Origin: Ricordea florida
Taxonomy: Eukaryota; Cnidaria; Anthozoa; Corallimorpharia; Ricordeidae
Length of the DNA stretch: 64,000 nucleotides
Direction: 5' to 3'
Assembly (NCBI GenBank): GCA_949710005.1
Contig: OX453286.1
Location: forward strand, 12,489,242-12,553,241
Below the pieces are notes generated by a model that was not told the DNA's origin, did no database searches, and worked only from the letters and a program-made list of their open reading frames with translations. A program made the translations under genes and the position numbers. Of this stretch, positions 28,958 through 43,900 are shown in pieces. Each line of letters begins with the position of its first letter. The stretch's first letter is position 1.

Positions 28958-31900
28958 CTGTAATGAACACAGAGTGAATTAAAAACTAAAACTGCATGAT
29001 TCAGGACCTTGAAGCATCACCAATAAAACACGGTTTGAATTGATAGCACTGGAGAATTTTTAAAGTGTCCAAAACAGTTTGCTTCAGCAAGAGTCTCGTT
29101 CAATAATTTCGAAAATAGAAATCATTTTCTGTTTAATTTCTTGTGCCATGGTTGGGGTATTCAAAGGTTGTCACGGACTCTTAAGAACCATACGACAGAT
29201 GCAATGAATGATGGTTATTGTGAATACAAACACAGTGACCTTATCAGCATCTGAGAAAGGCTAATTCACTTATGGCCAGAAACGCAACCAAAGGCACGAC
29301 CGCCAAATCTGCCACGCATCATTGCCCCCTTGGCATAGTAATTTTAGGCCCACCAAGTCAACAATCCAAAGGCCTTTTTTCACCAAGTCCTTACTGATGA
29401 TAGACAATAACACTTACGCTGGTTCTTTACAATTTCGTATTTCTGTCGATGTGCATGAAGTTTAACAAACGGCTGAGTTGACTCATTGCACTCAGTACCA
29501 GAACTGGATGCTCTAAGGTGCGGAAGAAAGAAAACAGCAGCTCCCTTGTCAAAGAAAGTGGTGCCAATGGCTTCATCCTTTATCACCCAAACTACCTCAC
29601 AACCAGACATCTCAAACCTGTTTGGAAAGGAGAGAATTAAGAAACAATGGATTGGCACAGTAAAAATTGTAAAAATCATTAAAACGTTGAATAAAATTAA
29701 TCTCCCACTAAACTCTAATAACTTTCTTGCAATCCTGTATGCCGGGTAAAAACAAAATCAGCTGGTCTTAAGGTATCAGTATAACCCATTTGACCATCCG
29801 CGCGCGGTCCGCTCTAGCGTTCTTGGTTTTAACAAAAACCCATATAAACCGTATATTTTTTGGAAGCTTAATAACTACAGATTATGACCCGATCTGTTTA
29901 AACGATAAAAAAATATACCTTTTTTCGAAAATGTGAATATGTTTACAAAGCTTCAGGAAGCCATAAATCAAGGTATACCCCCGCTAAATTTAGGTCGGAG
30001 AAAACGATTAACATTAAACATTAACCTCAAAAACCGTGTCTCAGGTTTTTGGCACAGGCGTTTGTTATTTTTTTACAAGAGGATAAAGTTTGAAAAGGGA
30101 AAAAAATAGAACTGCCCGCGAAAAAAAGGCATAACTTTTTAATGAGAGGAATAATCAGAATTCGCAGACACGGTTTTGTCGGCGAACGTTCTCACAACGT
30201 GCTCTCCGAATTTCAGCCAATTTGGTCCAGGGGCTGACGACTTGGAACTCGAAATGCACGTACAAGTCGTTTATTTTTTACTTCCGAGAAACAGAGAAAA
30301 ACTAAAATTCGGCGGCATCCAAGTGTTATGTAGTCTCCTCCGCAGCCGTTATTAGGATCGTCACGCAACGCCCTGGGGGAGAAGCGCAGAGGAATCAACT
30401 TTCTATATAACAATGAGAGCGTGACAGTTAACATGGAACAGGTACAAATTTACCGCAACGGCGCGCGGTAAATTATATTCCTGTGAATAAACCGCTTTTT
30501 CATGTGTAAAGTCAGAATTCCAAACGTGAAATCATCTTTTGATGTTTGGTGATGAAATTTTACGTATCGGTTGACTAATCTTCAAAATTATGACCATGTC
30601 AGTAAAGATGCCAAAGGCCCGCAGATCCCCGAGAAAATGCAAGCGCACAAAGGGAAACGCTGGAGCGGACGTAAACGTCTCTTCCTCAATTTCCTCCGCT
30701 CATTTCGGCTTGCTCGCTGGCTTCGTGATCGCGACTGAGTTCATCCAGCAATTTTCCTTGATTGTAACAAGACCCTTTGTCAAAAGTGTTTTTTACCTTC
30801 TTTGGCCTTCCTTTAGCCGATGAAAAAGGGCAAGATCGCTTGTTCAATTCTTCCACGACGACATCCGTGCACTGATTATGGCGCGCGAAATCGCGTGTCA
30901 AACTCGGCATGTTATTGATGTCACGTGACACCTTGCCTCGACAATTAATATTCATTTGACAGAACTTGTCAACTCTCAATTAAGTAATTAATGTGCAAAA
31001 AATCTTTATCGCGCAATAACTAGCGACAGATATAATATTTTTTTCGTGGAGTTTTTTTAATTTTAAAGATAACCTTAAGATTTAGCCAACCGTTTAAAAA
31101 AGTAAAATTATGTAAAATGGCAAATTTTCCCCTTCCTGATACCTTAAGGAAAAAGACACATTTCCCTTGACATGGCTCGTCTTCATTCCATTAATTTAAG
31201 AGATTGTTTCCTGGCTGTTACGAAAAACTGTGTTACGTGACTAGCGTGACTTTCTAGAAGCTTCGCGAAAGTTCATAGCGTGTCTATTTTGGGATCTTGT
31301 GTAAGCGCTTTTAAAATAGTACATTTTGTAATCCTTCTATAATTAGACTTTTGGAATGTTCTAGATTCTTATTGCATTAGTATATAAGTAGATGAGTTAG
31401 AGTAAGATTCAACTAGTTTTCACAAGCGAAGAAAGTTGAAGGTTAGACGACGTGTTTAGTGAAGTGTGACGGAAGCAGTATTTATTCAAGTTGGCGGAGG
31501 CCGTATAAGTTTATTCACTTAAGTACAGTTGTGAAGTTCTACTTCGTGGAAACTACGTTCATTTTGGGAATAAATCTTCTTGTTGCTGTTCCGACAACCC
31601 TGCATTCAGTTTAGTTAGCAAGCTACCCGTCCTCTAAAAGTTTGCCCGACGTAACATTGGGGGCCTGTCCGGGAGAGGAATTCAATTGTTTGCCGACTAC
31701 AGTAATCAGGAAAGGACAGTTCAAGAAAAAGGAGTAAACAGAGAAGTAAGAAGGACTGTTACGAGGAAGTATAGCGAGTGTGTTTACCGTAAACTACTGC
31801 TGTGGAAATGGATAAGTTCATACAGATAGGAGAAAAGCTCGGATTGGAGGGAGAAAAGCTGCTTGAGTTTGTAGAAAGACAACAAAAGTTAGAAAAAGAA

Positions 31901-34900
31901 GAGAGACGTCAAGCACTTGAGGAAGACAGAAGAAGAGAAGAAGAAGAAAAAGAGGAAAGGCGTAGAAGAGAAGACGAAGAAAGAGAAATTAGGCGGCAAG
32001 AACGCGAACTGAGAAGATTAGAGCGTGAGGCAGAACTCATGAGGCAGAAAGAGGCTATCGAAGCCGCTAGGAGAGAGCATGAACTAGAGCTCGCTCGTCT
32101 AGGACAAGATCGTAACGATATTGAACGTGTTGAAGTAAGAGAGGATAGGGCCAAGGCACCCAAGCTTCCCTCATTTGTTGATGGCAAGGACGACTTGGAC
32201 GCTTACCTACAGCGATTTGAGAGATTCGCAACTACAGCTAAGTGGGAGAAGACAGGATGGGCTCCGAAACTTAGTGCTCTTTTGACCGGACGTGCCCTAG
32301 AGGTATATTCACGATTATCTGAGGAAGCAGCCCAAGATTATGATCGCGTGAAGTTAGCTCTGATGAAGAGATACGACCTTACAGAGGATGGCTACCGTCG
32401 TAAATTTAGAGCATCGAGGCCGGAAACGGACGAGAGTCCTGAGCAGTTTATAGTGAGACTGGATAGATATTTACTACGTTGGTTACAGCTGTCGAACACT
32501 GAACGTTCTTTTGAAGGCTTGAAAGATTTAATTGTAAAAGAGCAGTTTATTGACTCTTGCCCAAAAGAGTTGGCTATTCATCTTCGTGAAAGAGCCCCGG
32601 AAACGCTCATTCAGATAGCAAAGATTGCCGATCAATACTTAGAAGCACACGGAAAGCATCTGTTCAGCTTTGTGAGTAAGAAGTCACAAATACAGCCCAA
32701 GGCAGACGAGACGAAGACTACACAGAGTGATGTAACAACTCTGCAGTGTTACAAGTGTAATGCTCGCGGACACAAAGCTATCAACTGCCCAACCCTGGCT
32801 AAAAGGTGTTTTATATGTGGCAAGCAAGGTCATGAGGCGAGGAACTGTCGATCAGGTGGACGAAAGACAGGAGGCCCAGGTAAGGATGGTAACCCTGTGC
32901 AGCGTGGTCAAGTTAGTGCTGGCTGTTTGGTTAAGTCACCCGATCTTAGCGCTACCCCCGAGGAAGTCGAGTCGTGTATTCAGAATGATCAGCTTCTGTT
33001 GGCCTGTGGCAAGAAAGTCCCGTTGTTGAGTAATGCCTGTGTTGAACCCTTAACTGGAGTGAGAAGTAAGATGCCCGTTGTGAAAGGCCGAGTTGGAGAG
33101 AAGACTGTTGATGTTTTAAGGGATACTGGCTGTAGTGGAGTTGTAGTCAAAAAGGACCTTGTCAGCGAGGATCAGTTCACCGGAGACTTTAACGTTATGT
33201 TGCTTATTGATAACACAGCAAGGAAGGTACCAATAACAAGAATTTACGTTGATACGCCTTACCTTAAGGGTCAAGTAGAAGCACAGTGCCTTTCAGAACC
33301 TATTTACGACCTAATTATTGGCAACGTACCTGATGCTAGGGACGCACAAAATCCAGACCCCAGTTGGCAAGAGGCTTGTGCAGTGACTACAAGACGTCAA
33401 GCTAAGAAAAAGGAGGAATGTATGGCCTTGAAGGTGCCAAGTAGCCGTGAGAGCCCTATTGTTGATAAGGAGGAGCTCAAGCAAATGCAGCGCCAAGATG
33501 AGAGTCTGTGCAAGTACTGGGATCGAGACGATGTACTGGTAAAAGGTCAAGCGGAGATTTCATTTGAAGAAAAACGTGGAGTACTCTACCGCCTGTACAA
33601 GCACCCTTATGTGAATGGTGGTAAGCCGCTTAAACAAGTCATGGTACCTGAAAAGTTGAGACGTCCCATAATGGAAGTAGCTCACGAATCGATCATGGGT
33701 GGACACATGGGTATAAAGAAAACAACAGACAAGATTCAGAGTGCGTTTTATTGGCCTGGAATTCAAGGTGACGTGACTCGATTTTGCAAATCCTGTGATG
33801 TTTGTCCGAAGACTGTAAGTAAGGGATCAGTGCCGAAGGTACCGTTAGAGAAGATGCCGTTGATTGACAAACCCTTTAAGAGAGTAGCAATAGATCTTGT
33901 TGGGCCTATTAGCCCTTTGAGTGAGGAAGGACACAGGTATATACTGACGCTGGTAGATTTTTCGACTCGCTACCCCGAGGCTGTACCCCTAAAGAACATT
34001 GAAACGGAAACTGTAGCGGAGGCATTGGTAGATATATTCAGCCGTCTAGGAGTACCCGAAGAGATTTTGAGTGATCTTGGGCACACAGTTTGTCTCTGAT
34101 TGTATGAGAGAAGTCACTCGACTACTAAGCATTAAACAGCTTACAACAACGCCCTATCACCCAATGTGTAACGGTCTGGCGGAGAAGTTCAACGGAACGA
34201 TGAAGTCTATGTTGAAGAGACTGTGTAGTGAGCAGCCAAGACAGTGGCACCGCTACATAAACCCATTGTTGTTTGCTTATCGCGAAGTTCCCCAAGAGTC
34301 CACTGGTTTTTCACCTTTCGAGCTGTTGTATGGAAGAGCTGTTAGAGGACCAATGACTATACTCAAACAGCTGTGGACGAAAGAAGTCGAGGAACCTGAA
34401 GTAAAAAATAGCTACCAATACGTTTTCGAGTTGCGAGAAAAGCTGGAAGAAACCCTTAGACTCGCCCATAGTGAACTGGAGAAAGCCCAGCAGAAAGGAA
34501 AGCACTATTACGACCGCAAGTCTAAAGTTAGGAAGTTTCAGCCAGGTGAGAAAGTGCTTTTACTGCTACCTACCGACCATAACAAGTTGCTTACGCAGTG
34601 GAAAGGTCCCTTTGAAGTTACTTCAGTAGTAGGCCTTAATGACTACAAAGTGAAAGTAAAAGGCAAGGAGAAAGTTTATCACGCTAATCTACTTAAAAAG
34701 TATTTTGAGCGAGAGGAGACTACAGTTGATGGAGCAGTAGCTGTTGGAGCAGGCGCTACGAGTATAGAAGATGATATTCACTCTACAGCTAAAGTTTTTG
34801 AAGCAGAGGGAGAAGAGGCTGATTTCTTAGAGCTTGGTGGGTATGTAGCCAAGGAATCAATCGAAGATGCTACAACTGGATCCAATCTTACGGACGAACA

Positions 34901-37900
34901 ACGGGTTGAATTTACGGATCTGGCTAAACAGTTTACAAATTTATTTACTGAAGCACCAGGTACCACAGATCTCGTTCAGCATCATATTAAACTCACCTCA
35001 AATGAGCCGGTTAGGTCGAGACCTTACCCTGTGCCCTATAGCATGAGAGAATCACTGAGAAAAGATATTGCCGACATGATCAAAATGGGAGTTATTAGAG
35101 AGTCCAATTCTCCGTATGCATCACCTGTGGTGGTAGTGAAGAAAAAGGACAACACAAACCGTGTGTGTGTTGATTATCGGAAATTAAACAAACTAACTGT
35201 ATTTGATCCCGAGCCTATGCCAACTGCTGAACACTTGTTCCAGAAGCTAAGCGGAGACAAGTTCTTTTCAAAGATTGACCTTAGCAAGGGTTATTGGCAA
35301 ATAACTATACCAGAGGAGGACATACCGAAAACTGCGTTTGTCACACCTGACGGGTCGTACGAGTTCTTGAAGATGCCGTTTGGAATGGTTAACTCGGCAG
35401 CAACATTAAAGAGTGCGATGAAGAAATTGATCAAAGATTTAAATAATGTCGATTTCTACTGGGATGATATATTGGTTCACACCCGTACTTGGGAAGAACA
35501 TGTCAGAGTTCTTAGAGAGCTGTTTTCGCGCCTTGTACAAGCCGGATTGACTATTAGACCTACGAAGTGCTTATTTGGAGTAAACAGTGTGGATTTTCTA
35601 GGTCATCGTCTGGAGCGAGGAATGATCGGTCTACATCAGGATAACGTGGAAAAAATTAAGGATGCCCCAAGACCAAGCACAAAGAAACAGGTGCGGTCAT
35701 TTATGGGTCTAGCAGGATACTATAGAGATTACATCCCCAACTTCGCAGCGATCGCAGCTCCCTTATCTGATCTTACACGGAAAGGTCAACCCAACAAAGT
35801 TGAGTGGGGTGAAGCACAAGAGAAGGCTTACCAAACAATCAAGTCCTACTATCGAGTAAGCCTATTTTACATCTCCCCGATCCAGCCAAAACCTACTTCT
35901 TACGGACTGACGCTTCCAACAATGGAATTGGTGCAGTGTTGATGCAAAGGCATGATGAGAAATTGTTCCCAGTTTGTTATGCAAGTAAGAAATTGTCAAG
36001 TGCGGAGCGCAACTACTCTACAATCGAGAAAGAATGTCTAGCGATTGTATGGGGAATCAAGAGATTTCACCTATATTTGTATGGCGTGCCTTTTGTGCTG
36101 CAGACAGACCACGAGCCATTGAAGTATATGGACAGTGCAAAATATACCAACGCGCGACTCATGCGTTGGGCGATGTTTCTACAAAGTTACAATCTCAGGC
36201 TAGAAGCTATTAAAGGATCAGAGAACGTTGGAGCGGATTATCTTAGTCGAGTAGAAGAGTAACCCAGAGAGTTACCGGACTACCCTGTTGTATATTAGTT
36301 TACAATTTTTCGTTTGTGTTAGAAATTAAGGAAATTTCTTCTGAAAGGGGGTTATGTTACGAAAAACTGTGTTACGTGACTAGCGTGACTTTCTAGAAGC
36401 TTCGCGAAAGTTCATAGCGTGTCTATTTTGGGATCTTGTGTAAGCGCTTTTAAAATAGTACATTTTGTAATCCTTCTATAATTAGACTTTTGGAATGTTC
36501 TAGATTCTTATTGCATTAGTATATAAGTAGATGAGTTAGAGTAAGATTCAACTAGTTTTCACAAGCGAAGAAAGTTGAAGGTTAGACGACGTGTTTAGTG
36601 AAGTGTGACGGAAGCAGTATTTATTCAAGTTGGCGGAGGCCGTATAAGTTTATTCACTTAAGTACAGTTGTGAAGTTCTACTTCGTGGAAACTACGTTCA
36701 TTTTGGGAATAAATCTTCTTGTTGCTGTTCCGACAACCCTGCATTCAGTTTAGTTAGCAAGCTACCCGTCCTCTAAAAGTTTACCCGACGTAACACTGGC
36801 ATTTATGATAAAAACATGACAACAGCCATGCTTTTATTGACCATTAAGCCTGGCACAAGTCTGTTAGTGACGGATTTCAACAACCGCCACAATCAGACTT
36901 CCTGATGCTCTAAGCAGAACCCAAAGCTCATCAAGCGGGAGACAGACTTATTCTGTAACTGTAGTCAAACTGCTCCACTAACTGAACAGGAAACGACTTC
37001 TTTGAAAAATCTTCAGTTGAAAGAATTCACAATTGCTCTTATTTACATGAAATGTTATGTTAAATCAATGATTCTTTTAAAGATAGAACCACTTGCTTGA
37101 CTTTAATATAAATTTTAGGGCCACTGGTCATGTCTGTGATCGATTAATTTCCTGGAAGATAAAGCCAGGAACGCCAACGAATAAATTTAGAGGTAATTAC
37201 CGGTAATTGTTTAGCTTCACTGTTAGATGTCAAATTTCAATATCCTATTTAGAAACAAGTTTTTATATTGTTGGATCTTTCTGTGTTGTTCTCTTATGGT
37301 TTCGGCTGGTGGAGTGATGGAAATGAAGAAGCCGCTGGAAATACATCACGTCAGGGAAATGAATATTGTTTTAATAAAGACAAATGGAATTTTAGGTTGT
37401 GATTATTGAACAGATGTCTTTAATTCTTTCTCGGTCTTTAGAACTGTATTACATGTGTTATCAGTTTAAGATCTAAAAATTGACCTGAGTCACAGGACTC
37501 TTACGATGGACTGGGGCAAAAATTTCAAAGAATTGTAGTAAAGAGGAAAAATACATCCTATGTTGGGTCAACTTACACAAGTTCCAGTGCTATTCCACCA
37601 TTGCCAACAAGAACCACTCTTTTAGCCTTGGACAGTCCCTTCTGAAACTGGTTGACACTATCAGTATCTCGGATACCAACCATGTAAGGATTATGTGCTA
37701 TCATGTTTGGTTTAGCTCCAGTACAGATACACAGTTTCTTGAAAAAGTACTTGTCACCAATTTCAGTTACAATGTAACGGGCTGAAAATAATCAAGTGAG
37801 GACACTGATTATGTATAATGAAGAAGAGTTGAACACTTATGCTCAGCAAGTACTAGTACATCCCAGTGTTAAGAGTTAAAAAGGTTAGAGTGCTGAGGAT

Positions 37901-40900
37901 TTGCCCAGAGCTGTTGATTCAGAAGAGAGCAAGGTTATTCCACATAACTCTAGTCTTCCCACAGCTGTAAAACACTTAACCTGAAGAGACCACATGGCAA
38001 TGACTCCTGTATGAGTATTACAGCGTAAAATGAGATCCTAATAAGAAACTTTCCACAAACATTCATAACAAGATGTTTGATTATTTCACCCAATCAAAAT
38101 TAAGCAAGACACGAGTCCATTTCCACCAGATTTCCAAATAACCTCACACTTCACTGTGCACGCTGTAGCTGTAACTTCTTGGAAAAAGTACATTCAAACA
38201 TTTCTTGTGATAGTGGAATGAAACAGTATGGCTACAACACGCATTACAAAAATAATATTTAGCACATAAACCCTTCCAGCAGCTGGTATATCAGAGGATA
38301 ATGCCCACAGCTGAGAGACTGTCCAAAAAATGAACAGTTGGCTGAGAAGCAAAGCTTCAAAGGCATATGTGAAATTTTGAGGACAATCTCTCAGCCAATG
38401 GCATTATCCTCCCATATACCAGTAAGCTAGAAAGGGGTTTAGGGATTGCGACTGATTCAAGCACATACATCGATTGGTTAAAATTGTTTCATTTAAACTG
38501 TGATTGGACCAGAGCTTAACAAGCTGTCATGTCAAACATACTGTACTCTCACAACACCCCTTACAGGAAAATCTTGAAATCATGGCACTCTTGGTTTATT
38601 TTACCAACTGTGTTGTTCAAAAACAATTCAAAGCTAACATTTATAGAAAAGAAAATCCAACCATACCACTAACACTGCAAAAGTAATTACACCCATGAAA
38701 CAGGGAATTTGGAGAACTTGGTTCAGTTGAAGGATTTAAGTTAACAGTGGATTGTTTACAAACTTGGCTTTTTTGTTGAATGGCAGGTGCTGAGAAGGCC
38801 AAAGAGAAAAGAGGTGGAAGAACTTATGTTCTAGTTGCAGGAAAAGGTTGAACTGACTGGACTGAATTCTGTTGAGCTATAAATCGACCGACTATTTGGA
38901 ATGCCTAAAATAGTTGTTCTACAGTACGACTAGCGCACTGTACAACTTCAACAATTTATCTCTTGCATAGTTTATAATTTTTAGCTTGGAAGTTTTCTCA
39001 ACTGGGGGCTTTAGAGACAGTGGGAAGTGCAACTTTGTACAAAACCAGCCTTTTTGCACATTTCAGTGGGCAGATTTTCAAGAATTTGACTGCTCAAAAG
39101 TTCATAACATTTGCTCACCTCTATAAACACTACCTGTCAGCTTATTTTATTGATTTTCTGTTTTATCCAGAGCTACAGTTGGGACTAGCTACTTCACTAC
39201 AGTGTCACTGGATTCTACAAAACAAGTTTGTTGTAAAGAGACTGACTTTGATATGTTTTCTGGTGACTAAATAATCACAGGAAATGTCAATGCAGAGGGG
39301 GTATATCGCCTGATATCCATCCTACTATTTGACACTAAGTGACCCAAAAATAGCCAATAAGATGCTGCAAAAAATTAATCAGTAGGTTATAAGGAGTGAT
39401 ATGGAAATCTTGCCATAATTTTTCTATATCTATGGAAAGCCGTAACTTTCTTATGTGGTTGTTTATCGTTATTTTGTGTGGTTTCTTCATTGTGTGTTGT
39501 ATTTACTTCATGTACATTATGTTGTGTGGTTTCTTCACTATGTGTTGAAGTCACTTCATTAGATTTTGTGGTTTCTTCATTATGTCTTGTAATTTAGTCC
39601 TGACATGATGTGTTTTTATTATGATGTGGTGTAATAACTTCAATATGTGGTGTGGTTTTATTTTGATGTATTGATGTTCTTAAATTGCTCTTTGTGCTCT
39701 TGTCATGATGTAATGTGGTTACACTGTTATGTGGTCTGGTATCTTTGTTATGTGATTCTATCATTTCATGATGTGGTTTCGTCTTTATGTCTTCTTATTC
39801 AAGTTTGAGTTCAGCAGATTCTCCAGTTTTAGTTCCCAGACTTCTCTGGGCTAGAAAACATATTTGCCATCTTGGATTTTGTATCTTTCTTAGTTTGCAG
39901 CAATTTTACCTTGATTTGTTGAATTTTTCTACTTTTTTTTCGAATGCTGATTTTCCCGGGAAATTTTAAAGACCTTGGTATCATGGTGAGCGCCGCTCTG
40001 TGCTACACTGTGGACGGAATATTTGAGTATTTAGACAATAACTTTGATATTCCTAAAGATGCTGTTAATTCTGACATCGAAGGACTTGATGATGAGGATT
40101 TTGATGAAGAAAAAGATTTGCTTCCTGAAGTGCCCTATATTGTGCAAAATGTCTATAAAAGCATGGAAACTATTTTTACTGTGTATAAAATAATGTTTTC
40201 CAGTACAAAAATTGCATTTTTATTACCTATGTCAACTTTCTGGTTCTGCAAGAGTGCATGACATGTCACCCTGCATGACAAAATGTCAGTTTTCCTAGAC
40301 AAAAAAAAAACATTCCAAAGTGCTAAATTTGGATTCAAAATACTCAGTAGACATTTATGTTTCTTTGAGGCAACAATATATAATTTTCCTAAAAAAGTGG
40401 AAGGCTGCAAAGCAAGGGGGAGAACACTCTTGTATATTTGTGTGACACAGTTTATTTACTTTGACATAATGTGACAGATGTCAATTAACATGAAACATTT
40501 TTCTAAACACTAAAATATAAAGTATATTTGTTAGTGAGGTTCTTGTACAAACTTGTTTTATATTCATACCTTCAAACTTGAATATTTTATTTATTTTAAG
40601 CTTTTCAGTACTGAAAATCTTAAGTAAATTCCAAAATAAATTTGGGCTGCAAAGGGTTAAGCTCACGCTAACTTGACCTGTTAGGTACTGTTCATTTTTA
40701 ACTCGTGGATACGCGAAGCGTATTTACGAGTTTATGTGGGGACTCCAATATGCAAATTGTCACTCACTCACTCACTCAATCTGGTGTAGACACTTGTTAT
40801 GTTACGTTATTTGCTAATTAGTTTTGTCTGTGTGTGTCACGTTGCGTGACAGAATTTGACAGACATGTCAGTTACATGATACCAGTTTTTTTATATACGC

Positions 40901-43900
40901 TTTTTATTTTCGGAGACGGAGAAAAAGAGAACGCTCAATCTTCGGCGCAATTTATCGTTCTTTCACCGGAGTAAGAAATTATAACGTAAGTCCTTTGCCT
41001 TTTCTTTATTTTTAGCTTTGTCTTTTGATTATTAATCTTCTGTATTTCTATAATTCCAAACAATCACTGTTATTTTCAGTTCTCACCGCATGCTTTATGG
41101 ATCGTAAAATAAATGAATCAAAAACCTAAAAGTGTGTTGGTTGAACACAGCGAACTCCGTTCGGATACTCAGCCGAGGACTCCGATCGGGAACGCGACAA
41201 CACTGTTCATAATTAGTTGGATAGAACTCGGGAGCACCGACATGAACACGACAATTGTCGTCACCGAAGTCTACTGATCAAAGTTCACGCTGGAAGTGTA
41301 TCGTACCTGTGCCAGAGTTTGTGGTTATTTTGTAGCTTAACAGGAGGATTGGTGGTCTTACTAAAATCAAAAGGAGTTTGAATGTCTCAATTAAGGACAA
41401 TGGCCAAATTGGAGACTGAATTTCATGAGCCTTTGACTCAGCCAGGCGCTGAACGTGACAAGAGAATAACCATTATTATCAAGATTCGCGGCCAAATTGA
41501 AAACCGCCCTCTTGAAAACACGCGCGTGGCGGGCCGCAAATGACTCCTAGCGGGCCGTTAATGCCTTAACGGCCCTGCAGCTGAGTCCATTGCCTGTGAA
41601 CGGGAAGACTATTATTTTTTTAAATATAAACTGTCTTTTGGCTAATCATTGTTACCAATCTTTTTAAAACTAGATATTTGATATTTTATTGTAAACAAAA
41701 AGGAATTTTATTTGGCTCTTGTTTAGCTGATCGTATTGTAGCAACAACTTTCCATACCATAGTTTCATGCTACATCTCTTTTGAACATTTTTTTCTTATT
41801 AAATGAATTTGTACGATTTGGCCTTGTGTATTGATAATAATGATAATCGCATGACTTTTGTCGGTCATATAGTTTATTTGTGTCCCTCGTAGCATCATTT
41901 GCGCCCTTGCGCTTCGCGCTCGGGCGCAAATGATGCTACTCGGGCCACAAATAAACTATATGCCCTCCAAAAGTCATGTGATTGTCCTATTCGCTCTCCC
42001 GACGTCAACCGCCTCTAAGATTACAGGCAGTATATGAATTTCAGTTGGCTCCAAAGTGATCTGAAGATGAGAAAATCTCTTGCTAGTGTAGTAAGCTTTG
42101 ATGAGAACTCATAGAGCGAAATGAATACTTGAATCAGAACTTATATGAGCGAAATGAGCACTTGTTTTTGAACAAAAACAGAATAAATTGACGAATCCAT
42201 GATGTGAAACCGAAGAACTTCTGTGGTCAACCAGGATAAGACACATCGCATGGAGGACTTTTCTACTGATTTAAGTGTTAGTACTAACAGGAATGGAGTT
42301 GGAGAAGTATTGGGACGGTCAAGAAGTATGTCAATGTTTACTTGTAAATATGGAGGTGCCTGCCGTGACGGAGAACCATCAAGATTACAATGTAAGAAAC
42401 TCATTAAAGGGTTCGAAAAGAGTAAGTCATGTAGAAAATGTATTAAGCGTTATATTATATACAATACACCACAAGCCTTTACAATGAAAAGTTTTCTATT
42501 GATTTCCGAGTTTACCTTGAAGTGAACTAGATTGTGTTGAAGTAGACATGTTGGAAAAGATAGCCTTACTTGTTTTGTTTACTGTTGTGTGACTCATCAT
42601 ATTTACATTGTAAAAACAAGAAGTTATAAGCATAAAAACACAGATGTATTGCTGTGTTAATGATGGCAAGTGTGATTCAGTCTTTTAAGTGCGACCCTGA
42701 ATATATATGGACTTGCTGTGATACATTGTGGTATAGATCATCAGTTACAAAGTGTGGTGATAACAAATACACTTAGTCAGTGCACCAAAAATTTACTAGC
42801 TGTATGCATAACTGATAAAACTAGTGTAGAAAATATGGAATGGGTTTGGCCAACCTGCCATTCAAACCTACATGTAAGCAATGGGAAGTTATCAATCTGT
42901 TCTGAGTGTTGTCCAATAAATGTGATTTCCTGTGAAACCAGAATGCCTAAATAAAGGTGGAGAAAATATTTCTAATGAGAACAATGTTGTTAATGTACCA
43001 GCTGATGTGAATTCAGTTGTTAACACTATACCTACACCTATAAATGAATTATAATTCCTATCAAATTGAAAAGAAAATTAAGTCACAAGCACCATTATAA
43101 GTTTCAAAGTGTTTGACCAAGAAAGTGTTGAAACCAGTGAACTCTTTTAAAATGAGCATATACTGATAAGTCGAGGAGGAGTGGCTGAATAATGTGTAAA
43201 TAGCTCAGCTATAAATGAACACAATGATTGGGAAGAGTTTCTAAACTCCAGGACTAAACAAATAGATGCACCTTATTCCAAGGAATCTATCGAAGAACAT
43301 GCCAACAAAACTGAGCAATTGAAGCTATTATTACTGATTCTAAAAAAGATGATATTGATGATGGATAGTGTAAAGTCGAGGACTGCCATTCAGGTGCTTT
43401 AGATACTTTTATTATAAGAACCAGATGTCACTGAAAATGTTGAAAAGATCATTAGTTTTGTCCATAATGTTCAGTTGATGGAAGATAAGAATAAGATTGC
43501 CCAGTCAGTACCTCACATCTTGCACAAATTAAATAAAAATTCCAAATTCAGCAAATTCATAAGACTGCAAGTATTTCTTTAAGAAAGTGCAACACCAAAG
43601 GGAAGAAATGTACCACTGATGACCTAAAATCAGATGACAATCAGGGTTTTCAAAACAAGCCGGCGGCCGCCTGAGTTCCACCGGCTACTTGAAATTATAT
43701 CGCCGGTTACTCTGGTAACAGCAATAAGCTCGAGGCTCCGGCCCCAACATTGACACAGCCGCCTACTCTTCCAGTTGCTGACGTCTACTTCAAAACATTT
43801 TGAAAACCCTGATAATGTAAATAAACTAATTCAACTTGATGAAGGATTGAGAGTCTTAAGGATTTTAAGATTATCACTAGCATACTTTGCAAAAATGCAA

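Larger units (their letters stand above)
31216..36795 (+). mobile_element. Ty3/gypsy LTR retrotransposon with Gmr1-like domain order
   Basis: 5,580 bp in PYROXD1 intron 2, antisense to the gene. 441 bp LTRs differ at one position I could find. Direct repeat CTGGC flanks it (31211-31215, 36796-36800). Order: LTR, tRNA-Pro-like primer site, gag with SCAN-like domain, CCHC knuckles, protease, integrase, reverse transcriptase, RNase H, polypurine tract (about 36343-36354), LTR. Integrase before reverse transcriptase is the mark of the Gmr1 group. Two frameshifts break the polyprotein. Confidence 0.93.
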
